Shown here: in pieces, positions 51,963 to 60,651 of the stretch | Numbering within the stretch: position 1 is the stretch's first letter | How the letters are laid out: each line of letters starts with the position of its first letter | Assembly: GCF_014297335.1 (NCBI RefSeq) | Contig: NZ_JACOQH010000002.1 | Span: forward strand, 357,171-421,170 | Length of the DNA: 64,000 nucleotides | From: Roseburia_D yibonii | Lineage (GTDB): Bacteria > Bacillota > Clostridia > Lachnospirales > Lachnospiraceae | Reading direction: 5' to 3' | Position numbers and translations under genes: made by a program | The notes under the pieces: model-generated | The model's input: only the letters and a program-made list of their open reading frames with translations | Databases searched by the model: none | What the model was told of the DNA's origin: nothing

Positions 51963-52357
51963 GCCAGTTTCGCCAGTACTCCGTTCACGAAAGAAGAAGA
52001 TGTGTCCGTACCATATTTCTTTGCAAGTTCAACTGCCTCGTTGATGGCTACCCCGGTCGGAATGTCTTCTTCATATTTCAGTTCATACACCGCAAGGCGG
52101 ATGATCGTAAGATCCACTTTTCCCATGCGGCTTGTCTTCCATCCTTTTGCCACCGCATTGATTGCCTCATCAATTTCCGGAAGATGGGCGATGATATCCT
52201 CTGCTTTGTCATTGACATAGGAAATATCTTTCTCGGAAGCCTCTCCTTCCTCCAATGCGAAAAACAGCTCTCTCTGTTCCTCGTACTCCTTTGGATCATG
52301 AAATTCCACGCGGAACAAAATCCGAAATATCTGTTCTCTTAATTCTCTCCTGCTCAT
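51959..52357 (-). CDS. nusB: Transcription antitermination factor NusB
   Basis: 132-residue helical protein that joins the rRNA antitermination complex. RRELREQIFRILFRVEFHD at the start and EEDIPTGVAINEAVELAKKYG, SSSFVNGVLAKLA at the end are family marks. AAAGGAAAT site before ATG 52357. First gene of the long block that ends at spoIVB. Confidence 0.95.
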   Translation of the reverse strand: MSRRELREQIFRILFRVEFHDPKEYEEQRELFFALEEGEASEKDISYVNDKAEDIIAHLPEIDEAINAVAKGWKTSRMGKVDLTIIRLAVYELKYEEDIPTGVAINEAVELAKKYGTDTSSSFVNGVLAKLA

Positions 52358-52460
52358 ATGATTTCCTTTCTATTCTCTATCATCCCACCCAGGCGGGTCC
52401 GTTCCATGGAATCTTTCGCTTTGCCGCGTTAATGCGACAGGATTCCCCTTATGAAACGAA

Positions 52461-52486
52461 AAAGGATGTCATTTTCGACATCCTTT
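52461..52486 (-). terminator. asp23 terminator / nusB leader hairpin
   Basis: AAAGGATGTC and GACATCCTTT pair perfectly around six bases, with a T-run on the minus strand. It ends the asp23 transcript but also lies within the leader of the nusB operon, directly after that operon's -10. Confidence 0.75.
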
Positions 52487-52515
52487 ATTATACAACATGA
52501 ATGCATAATTAAAAA
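52487..52515 (-). promoter_or_regulatory. Candidate promoter of the nusB operon
   Basis: TATAAT (52487-52492) with a weak -35 TTTTTA (52510-52515), 17-bp spacer. The hairpin at 52461-52486 would be at the very 5' end of the transcript. Confidence 0.5.
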
Positions 52516-52518
52516 GTA

Positions 52519-52896
52519 CTATTTGTTGCCGCCCATATCAACACTTGCGATACGCACATTGACAAGCGCAACATTCAGTCCGGTCATTGTTTCGATCGCA
52601 GTTTTCACTTTCTCCTGAACCTTTGCCGAAACATCCGGGATTGCAAATCCATACGCGATGTTGAGCGCGACTTCTACTTCCACGCTTCCGTCTAACACCT
52701 CAACACGGACGCCTTTGGAAAGGTTTTTCATACCCAGTTTGCTGACCAGTTCGTTCGTGATATTTCCTGCCATGGAGCTTACGCCCTCCACTTCGGTTGC
52801 GGCAAGTCCTGCGATAATTGCAACTACTTCATCCGCAATACGCACTTCACCGAGATTGTCTTCTTTTATTTTAAAAATCTTTCTGTCTTCCGCCAT
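52519..52896 (-). CDS. Asp23/Gls24 family envelope stress protein
   Basis: 125 residues of the Asp23 (DUF322) family. ITNELVSKLGMKNLSKGV, VEVALNIAYGFAIPDV and KVQEKVKTAIETMTGLNV fit the fold. Members sit at the membrane and respond to cell-wall stress in staphylococci; in clostridia the gene almost always precedes nusB, as here. AGGAGG site. Confidence 0.92.
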   Translation of the reverse strand: MAEDRKIFKIKEDNLGEVRIADEVVAIIAGLAATEVEGVSSMAGNITNELVSKLGMKNLSKGVRVEVLDGSVEVEVALNIAYGFAIPDVSAKVQEKVKTAIETMTGLNVALVNVRIASVDMGGNK

Positions 52897-52960
52897 AGCT
52901 TCTGCCTCCTGAACTTATTATCCATCTGCGAAACAGCACTCTGTTTCTATTGTCTGTTTT

Positions 52961-52989
52961 ATTATAACAGATTATTTACTTTTTGAAAA
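52961..52989 (-). promoter_or_regulatory. Promoter of the Asp23-family gene
   Basis: TATAAT (52961-52966) and TTTTCA (52984-52989), 17-bp spacer, about 65 bp before the start. Confidence 0.6.
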
Positions 52990-52994
52990 CATTT

Positions 52995-53741
52995 TCATTT
53001 GCGAAAGTGGAAAAACAGATAACCTGCCAGAAACAAAAGCAGTAAAGTCAGTAACACCTCTGCAAAAAATTTTGCCGTTTCGATCCGGTCAACTTTCTTT
53101 CTGTGTGCTTCCATCTGCCGCATTTTCTCCTCGAACGCTTCCTGATCCGCCTGTTTCTGCTTTGCAACCGCTTCTTTGCTGCAGGTGAGGAAGACTTCAT
53201 TTTTGTTATGTCCGCAGCCGCCGCAGACACTTCGATCCGTCCGGTTTAAATATGCACACGCGCACAGCCATCCCACTGCCGTCTCTTTCGGATAACTGCA
53301 AAAACGCACATCTATCTTTTTTAAGATATCAAGCTCCGGTTTGTCCCAGTAACTGTCTTCCATAAAGCAGTCCGCATGGTAGATATGTTCCTCCGCCCCC
53401 GCATAGGCTTCGCAGACTCCATCCGCGAATTCCACTTCTTTTTCTTTCAAATCCAGGTTGCGGATCTCATCATTGATCTCTATGCGGCAGGGTTCCATAG
53501 ATTCGCCCGGCTTTAAAGATAATCCGTTCTGTGTAATCACAAAATCCGTTCCATCTTCTGTTTTTATGGCATCTCCGAAATAATCCGTCCCGCTTGCCCA
53601 AAAAGAGATCCGGGTAATAATCTTTCCTGAAACATTTTTACACGCGATCTGCGCATAGTTTTTTCCTTCCTCACGGATCAGCGATACCTGTATATCCGCT
53701 ATATGCGCGTTAAAATCCACCTTTTTTTCTACGCTTTTCAT
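52995..53741 (-). CDS. Tail-anchored protein with a cysteine-rich segment, unknown
   Basis: A 248-residue protein with a beta-rich soluble domain (about 1-135), a cysteine-rich region (about 150-185, with WLCACAYLNRTD and CGGCGHNK, a likely zinc site), a charged helix (about 190-215) and one C-terminal membrane segment (about 225-245). The fold would face the cytoplasm. Ribosome site AAGGAAAG. It lies on its own between a MATE pump and the Asp23 gene; no family recognised. Confidence 0.6.
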   Translation of the reverse strand: MKSVEKKVDFNAHIADIQVSLIREEGKNYAQIACKNVSGKIITRISFWASGTDYFGDAIKTEDGTDFVITQNGLSLKPGESMEPCRIEINDEIRNLDLKEKEVEFADGVCEAYAGAEEHIYHADCFMEDSYWDKPELDILKKIDVRFCSYPKETAVGWLCACAYLNRTDRSVCGGCGHNKNEVFLTCSKEAVAKQKQADQEAFEEKMRQMEAHRKKVDRIETAKFFAEVLLTLLLLFLAGYLFFHFRK

Positions 53742-53784
53742 GAATAACCAACTTTCCTTATTTCATTTCTTTTTCCCGGATCTT

Positions 53785-55140
53785 CTACTGATCCTGCAGC
53801 CGCCTTTTCAATGTCTTGGATGCATACATAAATGCCGGGATCAGAAACAGATCCGCACAGAGCCATGCCATCGGGCTCGCAAAGCAGGCTGCCTTGTAAC
53901 CGATGAGCGGCACAAAAAAGATTCCGACCACACTTCTCGCCGCCATCTCACACACCCCCGCAAGAATCGCAAGATAACTGAATCCCATTCCCTGTATCGT
54001 AAAACGGACAATATTAACCAACGCAAGCAGCAGGTAAAACGCGGCGTTGATAGTCAAAAACAGCCAGGAGTTGTGCAGGATCTCCTGCTCTGCGGCATCG
54101 ACAAATAACAGAGAAACCTGTTCTCCGAAAAAGTATAACACCACAAATGCCGCCGCCGAGTAGACCGCTCCTATGATACAGCATGCCTTCATTCCCCTGC
54201 CTACACGGTCAACCTTTCCTGCGCCCACATTCTGTCCCGCATATGTAGTCATGGTCGCTCCCATTGCGTCGAACGGGCACGCAAAAAACATCCCCACTTT
54301 GCTTCCCGCCGTTACCGAAGCGACAGCTGTAGAGCCAAGCGTATTCACCGCGGTCTGTAAGATCACGCTGCCGATCGCCGTAATGGAATACTGAAGTCCC
54401 ATCGGAATTCCCATATTGCATAAATGCAGCATATAGCCGCGCTCCATCCGCCATTCCTCTTTTGTCATCTTTAAGACTTCAAATTTCTTTCGCATATAGA
54501 TCAGACAAAGCACACCGGAAACCGCCTGCGAGATCACGGTCGCGTACGCAGCGCCCGCCACACCAAGATGAAAGGACAAAATCAGGAGCAGATCCAGCGC
54601 AATATTAAGGAGGGATGAAAATACCAGAAAGATCAACGGTGATCTGCTGTCCCCCAGTGAACGGATGATCCCGGAGAGCAGATTATATAAATAAGTAACC
54701 GGTATTCCTACAAAGATAACAAAGATATAGCTGTATGCCCCGTCAAAAATATCCTGTGGGGTGCGCATCCAAAGCAGGATCTGTCTGCACAGCACACATA
54801 CCACCACCGTCATCACACCTGCAAAGATTGCGGAAAGCCATACACTGTTCGCCACATATTTGCGCAGCGCATGATAATCGCCCGCTCCAAAACGTTGCGC
54901 AACCGGTATCGCAAACCCGCTGCAAACGCCCATGCAGAATCCGATGATCATGAAATTGATCGACCCCGTCGCACCTACCGCCGCAAGCGCATTGACACCA
55001 AGCGCCTTTCCGACGATGATGGTGTCCATCATATTATAGAACTGCTGAAAAAGCATTCCGAAAAACATCGGCACAAAAAACTGCAGGATCAGCTTTAACG
55101 GAGCCCCTGCAGTCATATCCTTAGTAGCACTTTTTCCCAT
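53785..55140 (-). CDS. MATE family efflux transporter
   Basis: A 451-residue protein with twelve expected membrane segments; FFVPMFFGMLFQQFYNMMDT and VGVNALAAVG-like start and the repeated half with GSKVGMFFACPFDAMGATMT are MATE hallmarks. Closest to the NorM/DinF type of Firmicutes; drug or metabolite exporter, substrate unknown. AAGGAATCGG ribosome site. Confidence 0.9.
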   Translation of the reverse strand: MGKSATKDMTAGAPLKLILQFFVPMFFGMLFQQFYNMMDTIIVGKALGVNALAAVGATGSINFMIIGFCMGVCSGFAIPVAQRFGAGDYHALRKYVANSVWLSAIFAGVMTVVVCVLCRQILLWMRTPQDIFDGAYSYIFVIFVGIPVTYLYNLLSGIIRSLGDSRSPLIFLVFSSLLNIALDLLLILSFHLGVAGAAYATVISQAVSGVLCLIYMRKKFEVLKMTKEEWRMERGYMLHLCNMGIPMGLQYSITAIGSVILQTAVNTLGSTAVASVTAGSKVGMFFACPFDAMGATMTTYAGQNVGAGKVDRVGRGMKACCIIGAVYSAAAFVVLYFFGEQVSLLFVDAAEQEILHNSWLFLTINAAFYLLLALVNIVRFTIQGMGFSYLAILAGVCEMAARSVVGIFFVPLIGYKAACFASPMAWLCADLFLIPAFMYASKTLKRRLQDQ

Positions 55141-55175
55141 ATCCGATTCCTTCTTTTCTCATATTCTGTTTAAAC

Positions 55176-55204
55176 ATGATAATGAGGATTTCTGGAAAAG
55201 TCAA
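55176..55204 (-). promoter_or_regulatory. Promoter of the MATE gene
   Basis: TTGACT (55199-55204) and TATCAT (55176-55181), 17-bp spacer, about 40 bp before the start. Confidence 0.65.
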
Positions 55205-55237
55205 GCCACTTTTTTAAATTATTTTATCTTTTACTTT

Positions 55238-56170
55238 CTATTTCCCAATAATCTCCGCCGTATTGATAAAGTCATACGGTGTCTGTTGGTATACATAATA
55301 ATTGAGCCAGTTCGCATAGAGAATATTTCCATGGGAACGCCACAGCAGATACGGACGCTTCGTGCAGTCATCATCCGGATAATAATTGACCGGCAGATCG
55401 ATCGGCAGTCCTTTTTCCTTATCACGCTTATACTCTGCGTCAAGTGTCAGTCTGTCATATTCCGGGTGTCCCATCACAAAGATCTTCTTGCCTTCCGGAT
55501 CCGTCACGAGGAAAACGCCAGCCTCATCTGACTCAGCGAGGATCGTGAGTTCCGGTATCTTTTCGATGTCTTCCCTGCGCACCTCTGTGTGTCTCGAATG
55601 CGGCGCATAAAAGTAATCATCGAACCCACGCACCAGCGGAATCTTACGGTTCATAACATGATGGCGGAAAATCCCGAATTTCTTTTTTTCGAGGTCATGC
55701 TTCGGGATTCCATAATGATAATAGAGTCCCGCCTGTGCGCCCCAGCAGAGATGCAGCGTTGAAGTCACATGCGTTTTTGTCCACTCCATGATCCTGCATA
55801 CTTCTTTCCAGTAATCCACATTCTCATAAGGCATCTGCTCCACCGGTGCCCCGGTGATGATCATTCCGTCAAATGAGCGGTATTTCACATCTTCAAAAGT
55901 CAGATAAAACTTATTGAGATGGCTCTGTGATGTATTCTTGGACTCATGGGATGAGACTGCAAGAAATGTCACATCCACCTGAAGCGGCGTATTGGAAAGC
56001 GAACGTAAAAGCTGTAATTCCGCATCTTCCTTTAACGGCATCAGATTTAAAATTGCGATATCGATCGGACGGATATCCTGATGTGCCGCTCTGTTTTCAT
56101 CCATGACAAATATATTTTCCTTTTCTAAAATCTCCTTTGCCGGGAGATCCCCCTGAATTTTAATTGGCAT
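55238..56170 (-). CDS. metA: Homoserine O-acyltransferase MetA (predicted acetyl-CoA type)
   Basis: Activates homoserine for methionine synthesis. The 310-residue protein has nucleophile Cys142 in TLHLCWGAQAGLYYHYG and the catalytic pair in VMGHPEYDR. Residue 111, in GAPVEQMPYENV, is Glu; in the family Glu at this place (known from B. cereus MetA) goes with acetyl-CoA, Gly with succinyl-CoA. It is therefore probably a homoserine O-acetyltransferase despite the usual succinyl name. 16 bp after ligA and likely read with rluF-ligA. No S-box precedes it. Confidence 0.94.
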   Translation of the reverse strand: MPIKIQGDLPAKEILEKENIFVMDENRAAHQDIRPIDIAILNLMPLKEDAELQLLRSLSNTPLQVDVTFLAVSSHESKNTSQSHLNKFYLTFEDVKYRSFDGMIITGAPVEQMPYENVDYWKEVCRIMEWTKTHVTSTLHLCWGAQAGLYYHYGIPKHDLEKKKFGIFRHHVMNRKIPLVRGFDDYFYAPHSRHTEVRREDIEKIPELTILAESDEAGVFLVTDPEGKKIFVMGHPEYDRLTLDAEYKRDKEKGLPIDLPVNYYPDDDCTKRPYLLWRSHGNILYANWLNYYVYQQTPYDFINTAEIIGK

Positions 56171-56186
56171 ACCAAAACACGCTCCT

Positions 56187-58181
56187 TTATTTCGTCATTG
56201 CAAGGATATCTTCCTCAGAAATGACTTTAATCCCCAGTTCATTTGCTTTTGTCAGTTTGCTTCCGGCATTTTCACCGGCAAGTACATAGGCGGTCTTTTT
56301 GGAAACAGAACCTGCGACTTTTCCCCCGAATTTTTCGATCAAGGCTGCCGCCTCTTTCCGGTCCATCGAAGGCAGTGTGCCGGTAATCACAAACGTCTGT
56401 CCCGCAAAACGCTCATCGGCTCCTTCTTCCGGAATATAAGCCATATTTACGCCCGCATCCCGCAGTCTTTGTAACAGCACTTTATTTTTTTCATCCCCGA
56501 AAAAGCGGAAGATACAGTCCGCGCTGACTTCTCCGATATCGTTCACTTCCTGAAGTTTTTCCATGTCCGCAGCTTCCAGCGCATCGAATTCCTTAAAATA
56601 CTTTAAGATCGCTTTTGCAGCCGCTTTTCCCACATTTGGAATTCCAAGTCCGGTCAAGAGCTTATAGGCATCGTTTTTCTTGGATGTCTCGATCGCGTCT
56701 AACAGCTTGTCCGTATTTTTCTCTTTTCCGATAATGCCCTGTTCGATCAGTTCTTCCCTGTGATCCTTCAGGTCATAAATGTCCGCCACATCCTTTAAAT
56801 ATCCCAGACGTACCAGTTCCTCAATGTAAACCGTTCCAAAGCCCTTGATATCCATGGCATCCCTGCCTACAAAATTTATAATATGGCGTTCGAGCTGTGC
56901 CGGGCAGTTCGGTGATGTACATTTAATATCTGCCGTATCCTTTTCCCGCTCTGTCTTTGCGCCGCAAACCGGACAGACATCCGGGATCTCAAAACGTACC
57001 GTTCCCTCCGGCCGCTTTGCGTGAATCACTTCTTTTACTTTTGGAATGATCTCACCGGATTTATACACCACGATCGTGTCCCCGATCCCGATATCCAGAT
57101 CATCGATAAAATCCTGATTATGCAGTGTCGCCCTTGACACCGTAGTGCCGCAAAGACGGATCGGTTCAAAGATCGCGGTCGGTGTGATGCGGCCGGTTCT
57201 TCCTACAGAAAGTTCGATATCAAGCACTTTTGTTTCTTTTTCTTCCGGCGGATATTTATAAGCCACCGCCCAGCGCGGAACCTTGGAGGTACTGCCAAGC
57301 TTCTCACGGTCTGCGATCCGGTTTAACTTTACTACTGCCCCGTCAATATCATATCCGAGATTGCCGCGGTTCTCACCGATCCGTGTGATCGCGTCCCAGA
57401 CCTCATCCGCAGTTTTGCATACCTTATAGTTATCAATGACATGGATGCCCTGTTTTTTTAAAAATTCATAGCCTTCCGTATGGGTTGCAAAGGTTCTTCC
57501 CCTTACTTCCTGCACATTAAAAATGAACATGGAAAGCTTTCTCTCCTTTGTGATCCGGCTGTCGAGCTGGCGCAGCGTTCCTGCCGCGCAGTTTCTCGGA
57601 TTCGCGAACGGTTTCCTGCCAAGGAGTTCCTGCGTCTCATTTACCGCGTCAAAATCCTTTAATTTCATATATACTTCGCCGCGGATCTCCAGATATGGAA
57701 GCGCATCCTTTAATTTTTTCTTCACATCCGGTATCACTTTTGCGTTCTCCGTCACATCTTCCCCGAAGTTGATCCCGTCTCCGCGTGTCTCGGCAAGTTT
57801 TAATACGCCGTCCTCGTAGCGGAGTGCCATGGAAAGTCCGTCGATCTTATATTCCACGACAAATTCCGGATCTTCCAGCTGTTCTTTCATCTCATTCACA
57901 AAGTTATAGACCTCTTCTTTGGAAAACACATCCTGGAGGCTTAACATCGGCACGTTATGACGAACCAGAACACCCGCCTCACGTTTTGCAGTTCCACCGA
58001 CCCGCTGTGTCGGAGAATCCGGCGTAACAAGTTCGGGATGCTCTTTTTCGAGCTTTTTCAGTTCCTGCATCATGCTGTCATATTCATAATCGGAAATTTC
58101 CGGATCATCCATATTGTAATAGCGGTTGCTATGGTACTCCAGCGTCTTTTTTAATTCTTCGATTCTTGTTTTTGCATCCAT
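56187..58181 (-). CDS. ligA: NAD-dependent DNA ligase
   Basis: Essential replicative ligase, 664 residues. Adenylation domain with Lys112 in VVEYKIDGLSMALRYEDG, OB fold, four-cysteine zinc finger (CPVCGAKTERE ... CTSPNCPAQ), helix-hairpin-helix region and a C-terminal BRCT domain (about 590-664, FVITGTLPSMDRKEAA). Its start lies 31 bp inside the end of the pseudouridine synthase gene. Confidence 0.97.
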   Translation of the reverse strand: MDAKTRIEELKKTLEYHSNRYYNMDDPEISDYEYDSMMQELKKLEKEHPELVTPDSPTQRVGGTAKREAGVLVRHNVPMLSLQDVFSKEEVYNFVNEMKEQLEDPEFVVEYKIDGLSMALRYEDGVLKLAETRGDGINFGEDVTENAKVIPDVKKKLKDALPYLEIRGEVYMKLKDFDAVNETQELLGRKPFANPRNCAAGTLRQLDSRITKERKLSMFIFNVQEVRGRTFATHTEGYEFLKKQGIHVIDNYKVCKTADEVWDAITRIGENRGNLGYDIDGAVVKLNRIADREKLGSTSKVPRWAVAYKYPPEEKETKVLDIELSVGRTGRITPTAIFEPIRLCGTTVSRATLHNQDFIDDLDIGIGDTIVVYKSGEIIPKVKEVIHAKRPEGTVRFEIPDVCPVCGAKTEREKDTADIKCTSPNCPAQLERHIINFVGRDAMDIKGFGTVYIEELVRLGYLKDVADIYDLKDHREELIEQGIIGKEKNTDKLLDAIETSKKNDAYKLLTGLGIPNVGKAAAKAILKYFKEFDALEAADMEKLQEVNDIGEVSADCIFRFFGDEKNKVLLQRLRDAGVNMAYIPEEGADERFAGQTFVITGTLPSMDRKEAAALIEKFGGKVAGSVSKKTAYVLAGENAGSKLTKANELGIKVISEEDILAMTK

Positions 58182-58945
58182 CCTGTCGTCCTGCCTTTGC
58201 TTTTTTCTTTCACAGTCTCACTGGAAGAATCCCTGATCAGTCTTTGCAATGTCTTCCACTCTTCTTCTGTAATCTTGCGATACGTTCCGTTTTCCAGATC
58301 ACCCAGACGGATATTCATGATACGGACACGTTTTAGATGTGTCACACGATACTCGAAATACTCACACATACGGCGGATCTGCCGGTTTAACCCCTGCGTC
58401 AGAATGATCTTAAACTGGTGTTTTCCAAGCTTTTCCACCTTACATTTTCTGGTTGTCACGCCAAGTTCCGTAAGCGGCACTCCGTTTGCCATTCCATGCA
58501 GAAAAGATCCTGTCACTTCGCGGTTTACCGTCACAATGTATTCCTTTTCATGCCGGTTGCCTGCGCGCATGATCTTATTCACGATCTCTCCGTTATTCGT
58601 CATGAGTATGAGCCCTTCGGAATCCTTGTCCAGACGGCCGACCGGATAGATCCGCTTCGGATAATGTATAAAATCAACAATATTATTCTTTTCCCTTTTT
58701 TCTGCCGTACATACAATCCCCGCCGGTTTATTTACCACGAGCAGGATCATCTCTTCCTCTTTTTTTACCGGCCGTTCCCGGAAGAAGACCTGATCTTCCG
58801 GCATCACGCGGTCCCCGGTCACTGCGACCCGCTCTCCGATCCGTACATTTCCAGCCTCGATCTCACGATCCGCCTCACGTCTGGAGCACACACCTGCCTC
58901 GCTCAAAAATTTATTGATCCTGATCCCATTTTCTGAATCCTGCAT
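58151..58945 (-). CDS. rRNA pseudouridine synthase, RsuA/RluF type
   Basis: 264 residues: S4 RNA-binding domain (about 5-65, RINKFLSEAGVCSRREADR) and the catalytic domain with the aspartate in YPVGRLDKDSEGLILMTN; RMCEYFEYRVTHLKRVRIMNI is typical of RluF/RluB. The exact base modified is not predictable. Start 58945 is preceded by GGGAGAG. The basic tail (ESSSETVKEKSKGRT-like) overlaps the first codons of ligA. Confidence 0.9.
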   Translation of the reverse strand: MQDSENGIRINKFLSEAGVCSRREADREIEAGNVRIGERVAVTGDRVMPEDQVFFRERPVKKEEEMILLVVNKPAGIVCTAEKREKNNIVDFIHYPKRIYPVGRLDKDSEGLILMTNNGEIVNKIMRAGNRHEKEYIVTVNREVTGSFLHGMANGVPLTELGVTTRKCKVEKLGKHQFKIILTQGLNRQIRRMCEYFEYRVTHLKRVRIMNIRLGDLENGTYRKITEEEWKTLQRLIRDSSSETVKEKSKGRTTGWMQKQESKN

Positions 58946-58980
58946 AAACTCTCCCATCCGCCGTAAACTTCCGCAAAGTG

Positions 58981-59010
58981 AAAAACGGCGGAGACCATGA
59001 AGCCTCCGCC
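58981..59010 (-). terminator. Terminator of the SH3 gene
   Basis: GGCGGAGG and CTCCGCC pair around nine bases on the minus strand, followed by GTTTTTC, just after the SH3 protein stop. Confidence 0.8.
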
Positions 59011-59023
59011 TGTCTGCTTTGTT

Positions 59024-60376
59024 CTACTGCAATAAATCCGTCTTAATATATCCGGTTTTTCCATTCCACTCGACTTTGCTCCAGCCTTCTGCATAACTTT
59101 CAATCACTTTTACCGTCTCACCCGAATAAGCAACTCCGACACGATCGGCTGTTTCGCTCATGGATGAACGGATATTGGTTGTATCTGACAAACGAACGCT
59201 CTCGCCCGCAGCCGCAGTATTCTGTGATTGTCCGGAAGTCTGTGACGCATCCGTGGTCAAATAATCACTCTTGATATATGCGGTGGTTCCGTTATATTCC
59301 ACCTGGCTCCATCCGTCTGCGGTGGTTCCGGTTCTGGTAAAGGATGTTCCTACGGTCGCACGGCCTACCACAGATCCTGACTCATTTGCTTCTGATCTGA
59401 TATTCACGGTATCCAGTGCATATACGGTATCATTCGCCGCCGTAACTCCACTTGTATCTGCCGGTGTCTCCGCTACCGGAGTCTCTGCTTCCGGTACAGG
59501 TTCTGCTGCCGGTGCCTCAGTTGCCGGTGTTTCCGCCTGCGCTGTCGTATCCGCTTCCGCAGCCGGTGCAGAAGAATTGATCGTTGCCGCCCACGCATTA
59601 TAAGCATCCGCAAGTGTTGTATTTGCCATTGTTGCAAGATTTGCGTCTGCCGATAACGCTGTCTCATACTTCGACTGGACATCCGCAAGAAGCGCTACCA
59701 CATCATCCTGTTTTTCAAATTTATCGATCAGTTTCTTTACATTATCATCCAACGGATATGCCGCATCCGGATTGTTTTCTAACATATTCAGGTTGAAATA
59801 GCTGTAAGCGTTGTTAATGTAAAGGCTTCCGTCATCGTTGGTCTGTACATAAAAGAAGCTGAGTCCCGGCGCAACTGTATCTACTCCTGCGAACTTCATC
59901 TCCAGATAAACCGATACGAGATAAGACTTGTCATCCAGTCCCTGTTTGGTATAGCATCGTATGCTCTGATATGCTTCCACATACTGGCTGTACATGGAAA
60001 TATAACTCTTCTCCAGATCGGACAACGGTGTCGCAAGTGTGGCGATCGTATCGGTATCTCCATTTGCGTATGCATTGAAATAATTTGTGATCAGGGTATT
60101 GATCTCTTCGTTGGAGTCTACCTCATACGTTCCTTCTGCTCCGCTGATCTCTGTGGTATCTGCCGCATTGCTTCCACTATTTCCGCCCTGTTTCCCGGTG
60201 TAAACCAGAAGAACCACGATCAAAATTACTAATACCGCAGCTCCTGCAATGTATTTCAGATTTGCCTGAATAAAATTTAAAACAGCCTCTGTGCTGTTTT
60301 TCTGACTCTTCTTAGGGCTGTTTTCTTTTTTTAAAACTGATTTATTTTCATTTTTCTTATTATCTTCTGAACTCAT
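59024..60376 (-). CDS. Membrane-anchored protein with two C-terminal SH3b domains
   Basis: A 450-residue protein: basic head, one membrane segment (about 41-63), an extracellular domain (about 90-270) with a NTF2-like feel (NYFNAYANGDTDTIATLATP), a linker rich in Ala/Pro/Glu/Thr (about 270-315), and two bacterial SH3 domains (about 320-375 and 394-450), each with NIRS, GWS(Q/K)VE and GYIK or AYIK. SH3b domains bind wall peptide. No hydrolase domain is present, so it may be a wall sensor or scaffold. ATG 60376 follows AGGAGG at 12 bp; the longer frame would run into the tRNA gene. Confidence 0.78.
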   Translation of the reverse strand: MSSEDNKKNENKSVLKKENSPKKSQKNSTEAVLNFIQANLKYIAGAAVLVILIVVLLVYTGKQGGNSGSNAADTTEISGAEGTYEVDSNEEINTLITNYFNAYANGDTDTIATLATPLSDLEKSYISMYSQYVEAYQSIRCYTKQGLDDKSYLVSVYLEMKFAGVDTVAPGLSFFYVQTNDDGSLYINNAYSYFNLNMLENNPDAAYPLDDNVKKLIDKFEKQDDVVALLADVQSKYETALSADANLATMANTTLADAYNAWAATINSSAPAAEADTTAQAETPATEAPAAEPVPEAETPVAETPADTSGVTAANDTVYALDTVNIRSEANESGSVVGRATVGTSFTRTGTTADGWSQVEYNGTTAYIKSDYLTTDASQTSGQSQNTAAAGESVRLSDTTNIRSSMSETADRVGVAYSGETVKVIESYAEGWSKVEWNGKTGYIKTDLLQ

Positions 60377-60461
60377 ATGACTCTGCTTCCTCCTGACGTT
60401 CTCCCTGTGCGAATTTATCCAAAACAGATTGTCTCTTCTACTATTTTTCTTCCAAAAAATA

Positions 60462-60533
60462 TGCAACCGGCGGGAATCGAACCCGCATTATAGGAGTCGG
60501 AGTCCTACGTTCTATCCATTAGACTACAGTTGC
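60462..60533 (-). tRNA. tRNA-Arg (anticodon CCG)
   Basis: A 72-base cloverleaf on the minus strand: acceptor GCAACTG/CGGTTGC (one G-U) with discriminator A, D arm around GTCTAATGGATAGAAC, anticodon stem TAGGA/TCCTA with loop CTCCGAC (CCG), T loop TTCGATT. Reads CGG codons. No CCA encoded. Confidence 0.94.
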
Positions 60534-60585
60534 ATATCCCAAAAGTATAAGCTGCCCGTTACCATATGTAACAAGCGACTTTTAC

Positions 60586-60614
60586 ATAGTAACAATTTCA
60601 GTAAGAAAAGTCAA
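60586..60614 (-). promoter_or_regulatory. Promoter of tRNA-Arg
   Basis: TTGACT (60609-60614) and TACTAT (60586-60591), 17-bp spacer. The SH3 gene downstream has no clear promoter of its own and may be read from here. Confidence 0.7.
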
Positions 60615-60651
60615 GCCATATTCCCCGTTCCCGGCAGAGATTTTTTTCCAG

